NCBI RefSeq assembly: GCF_002099425.1
Contig: NW_018344273.1
Coordinates: 1,938,501-2,002,500, forward strand
DNA: 64,000 nt
DNA from: Phascolarctos cinereus
Taxonomy: Eukaryota; Chordata; Mammalia; Diprotodontia; Phascolarctidae
Reading direction: 5' to 3'
Below the pieces are notes generated by a model. The model made no database searches. It saw only the letters and a list, made by a program, of their open reading frames with translations, and was not told the origin of the DNA. Position numbers and translations under genes: made by a program. Below, piece after piece: positions 63,116-64,000 of the stretch (within the stretch, counting starts at the first letter, position 1; each line of letters starts with the position of its first letter).

Positions 63116-64000
63116 CTTCAGCAACTCCTTAGAATTGATTTAGTAAATCATAGATGGTGGCCAATGAAATCACAGATCCTTCCCCACAGGAGGATACTAC
63201 ATAAGCTAACTATCATAGTGCATGAGTTCTATATCCTTAGGAAATGGAGGCTAGACCCCAAATAGGACCTCAGTAAGTACTTGTTGGTTGAGAATTTCAC
63301 AGTTTCTACAACCTTTCAGCTCCTAGGATTTTCACTATTTTAGTCTATGGAATAGGCACTTCACCACACCCTAAATCACTGCAAACTGCTTTACTTCCAA
63401 AATCTTCAACTCTGAAATTTCCCTCCCTGATATTGTCTTTCCTCTTTTCTTTTTCCCTTTCCTCTTTGCTTTTGTGAGCTTTAGTCCATGTGCATCCTCT
63501 CCATTCTCTCAGTCTCTCAATCCTGTTCTCACCTCACTTTCACCTCTATCCATTTTTAATCCTTTGAGTCAGCCACTTCACTAGAAACCACTCCCCTTCC
63601 CTTAAAATCTTTGTTTTCTTGTTCCACCACTTTTCCTATCCTACCAGCCCTCAACCCTGAATAACTTGTATAATCAATGTCCCCCACTCCTATAATGATG
63701 TTGGAAGAAATCTCAGATCACTGGGTCCACTCCAAATATATACTACCTACTTCTACTGAGCTTTAATGCTACATGGCAGTCTTCGCTATATGGAGCCTCG
63801 TTTTCATATTCCCCACAATGACTGTTCTAAAACAGCCATCTAAAAGCCCCTAACTCTATCCCTTTCCCCCACCTTCCCTTGCTTTCAGCACAAGCCATCA
63901 CTTCCTATGTAACTTATGAGATTCCAACCATTGGATTTCAACTACTTTAGTTTATATTGTTCCAATCACGCAGACCACAGCCCAGCTTGCCCACCCTATG
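63116..64000. other. No recognised gene or repeat
   Basis: 63420-64000 is pyrimidine-rich and may be an L2 5' part, but no ORF block was certain. Confidence 0.3.

Noticed and set aside
40846-64000. VSIG8 and further genes expected from human synteny
   Set aside because: The minus strand was read for VSIG8 Ig blocks; none was seen. They probably lie beyond 64000.

Overview
The window is vertebrate nuclear DNA, almost certainly from a marsupial. The interspersed repeats point to this: three SINE families built on the same tRNA-like head, very abundant L2 and CORE-SINE/MIR copies, L3/CR1-type LINE ends, a BovB-like RTE LINE, and L1 copies of the marsupial type. Australian or American cannot be decided from the sequence. 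Coding density is low; nearly all of the short open frames are chance or repeat-derived.

Two host genes are supported, both on the + strand. The better one is a complete five-exon SLAMF8 (BLAME), a SLAM-family cell-surface receptor: exons at 22718-22757, 33094-33414, 36507-36812, 38322-38429 and 40137-40201. All introns are phase 1 with GT-AG ends, and the exons encode a 279-residue protein. Upstream, 8398-8429 and 8505-8792 look like the last two coding exons of an FCRL6-like Fc-receptor-like gene, with an ITIM (VIYSSL). FCRL6 followed by SLAMF8 on one strand is, as I recall, also the human 1q23 order. The Ig exons of the FCRL6-like gene were not seen and probably lie before position 1. The next genes expected from human synteny (VSIG8 and beyond, minus strand) were not found.

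Layout: 1-8.4 kb is L2, SINEs and unclassified sequence upstream of or within the FCRL6-like gene. 8.4-9.6 kb is the end of that gene. 9.6-22.7 kb is intergenic, with L2, L3/CR1, MIR, L1 and hAT-like elements and one LTR-like stretch. 22.7-40.8 kb is SLAMF8, with a 10.3-kb repeat-filled first intron. 41-58 kb is intergenic L2, MIR, SINE and RTE fragments. 58-63 kb is a + strand L1 remnant carrying a BovB-like RTE and a young SINE.

The main extra observations are these. Each of the three SINE tails matches one of the three LINE clades in the window (L2, RTE, L1). A BovB-like RTE lies inside the L1. Several insertions have readable target-site duplications. A 231-bp family with terminal inverted repeats is present in four copies. 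A motif with a period of about 36 bp occurs at two loci, and one block is rich in GTCAG. An in-frame second signal-peptide start lies just upstream of SLAMF8 exon 2.
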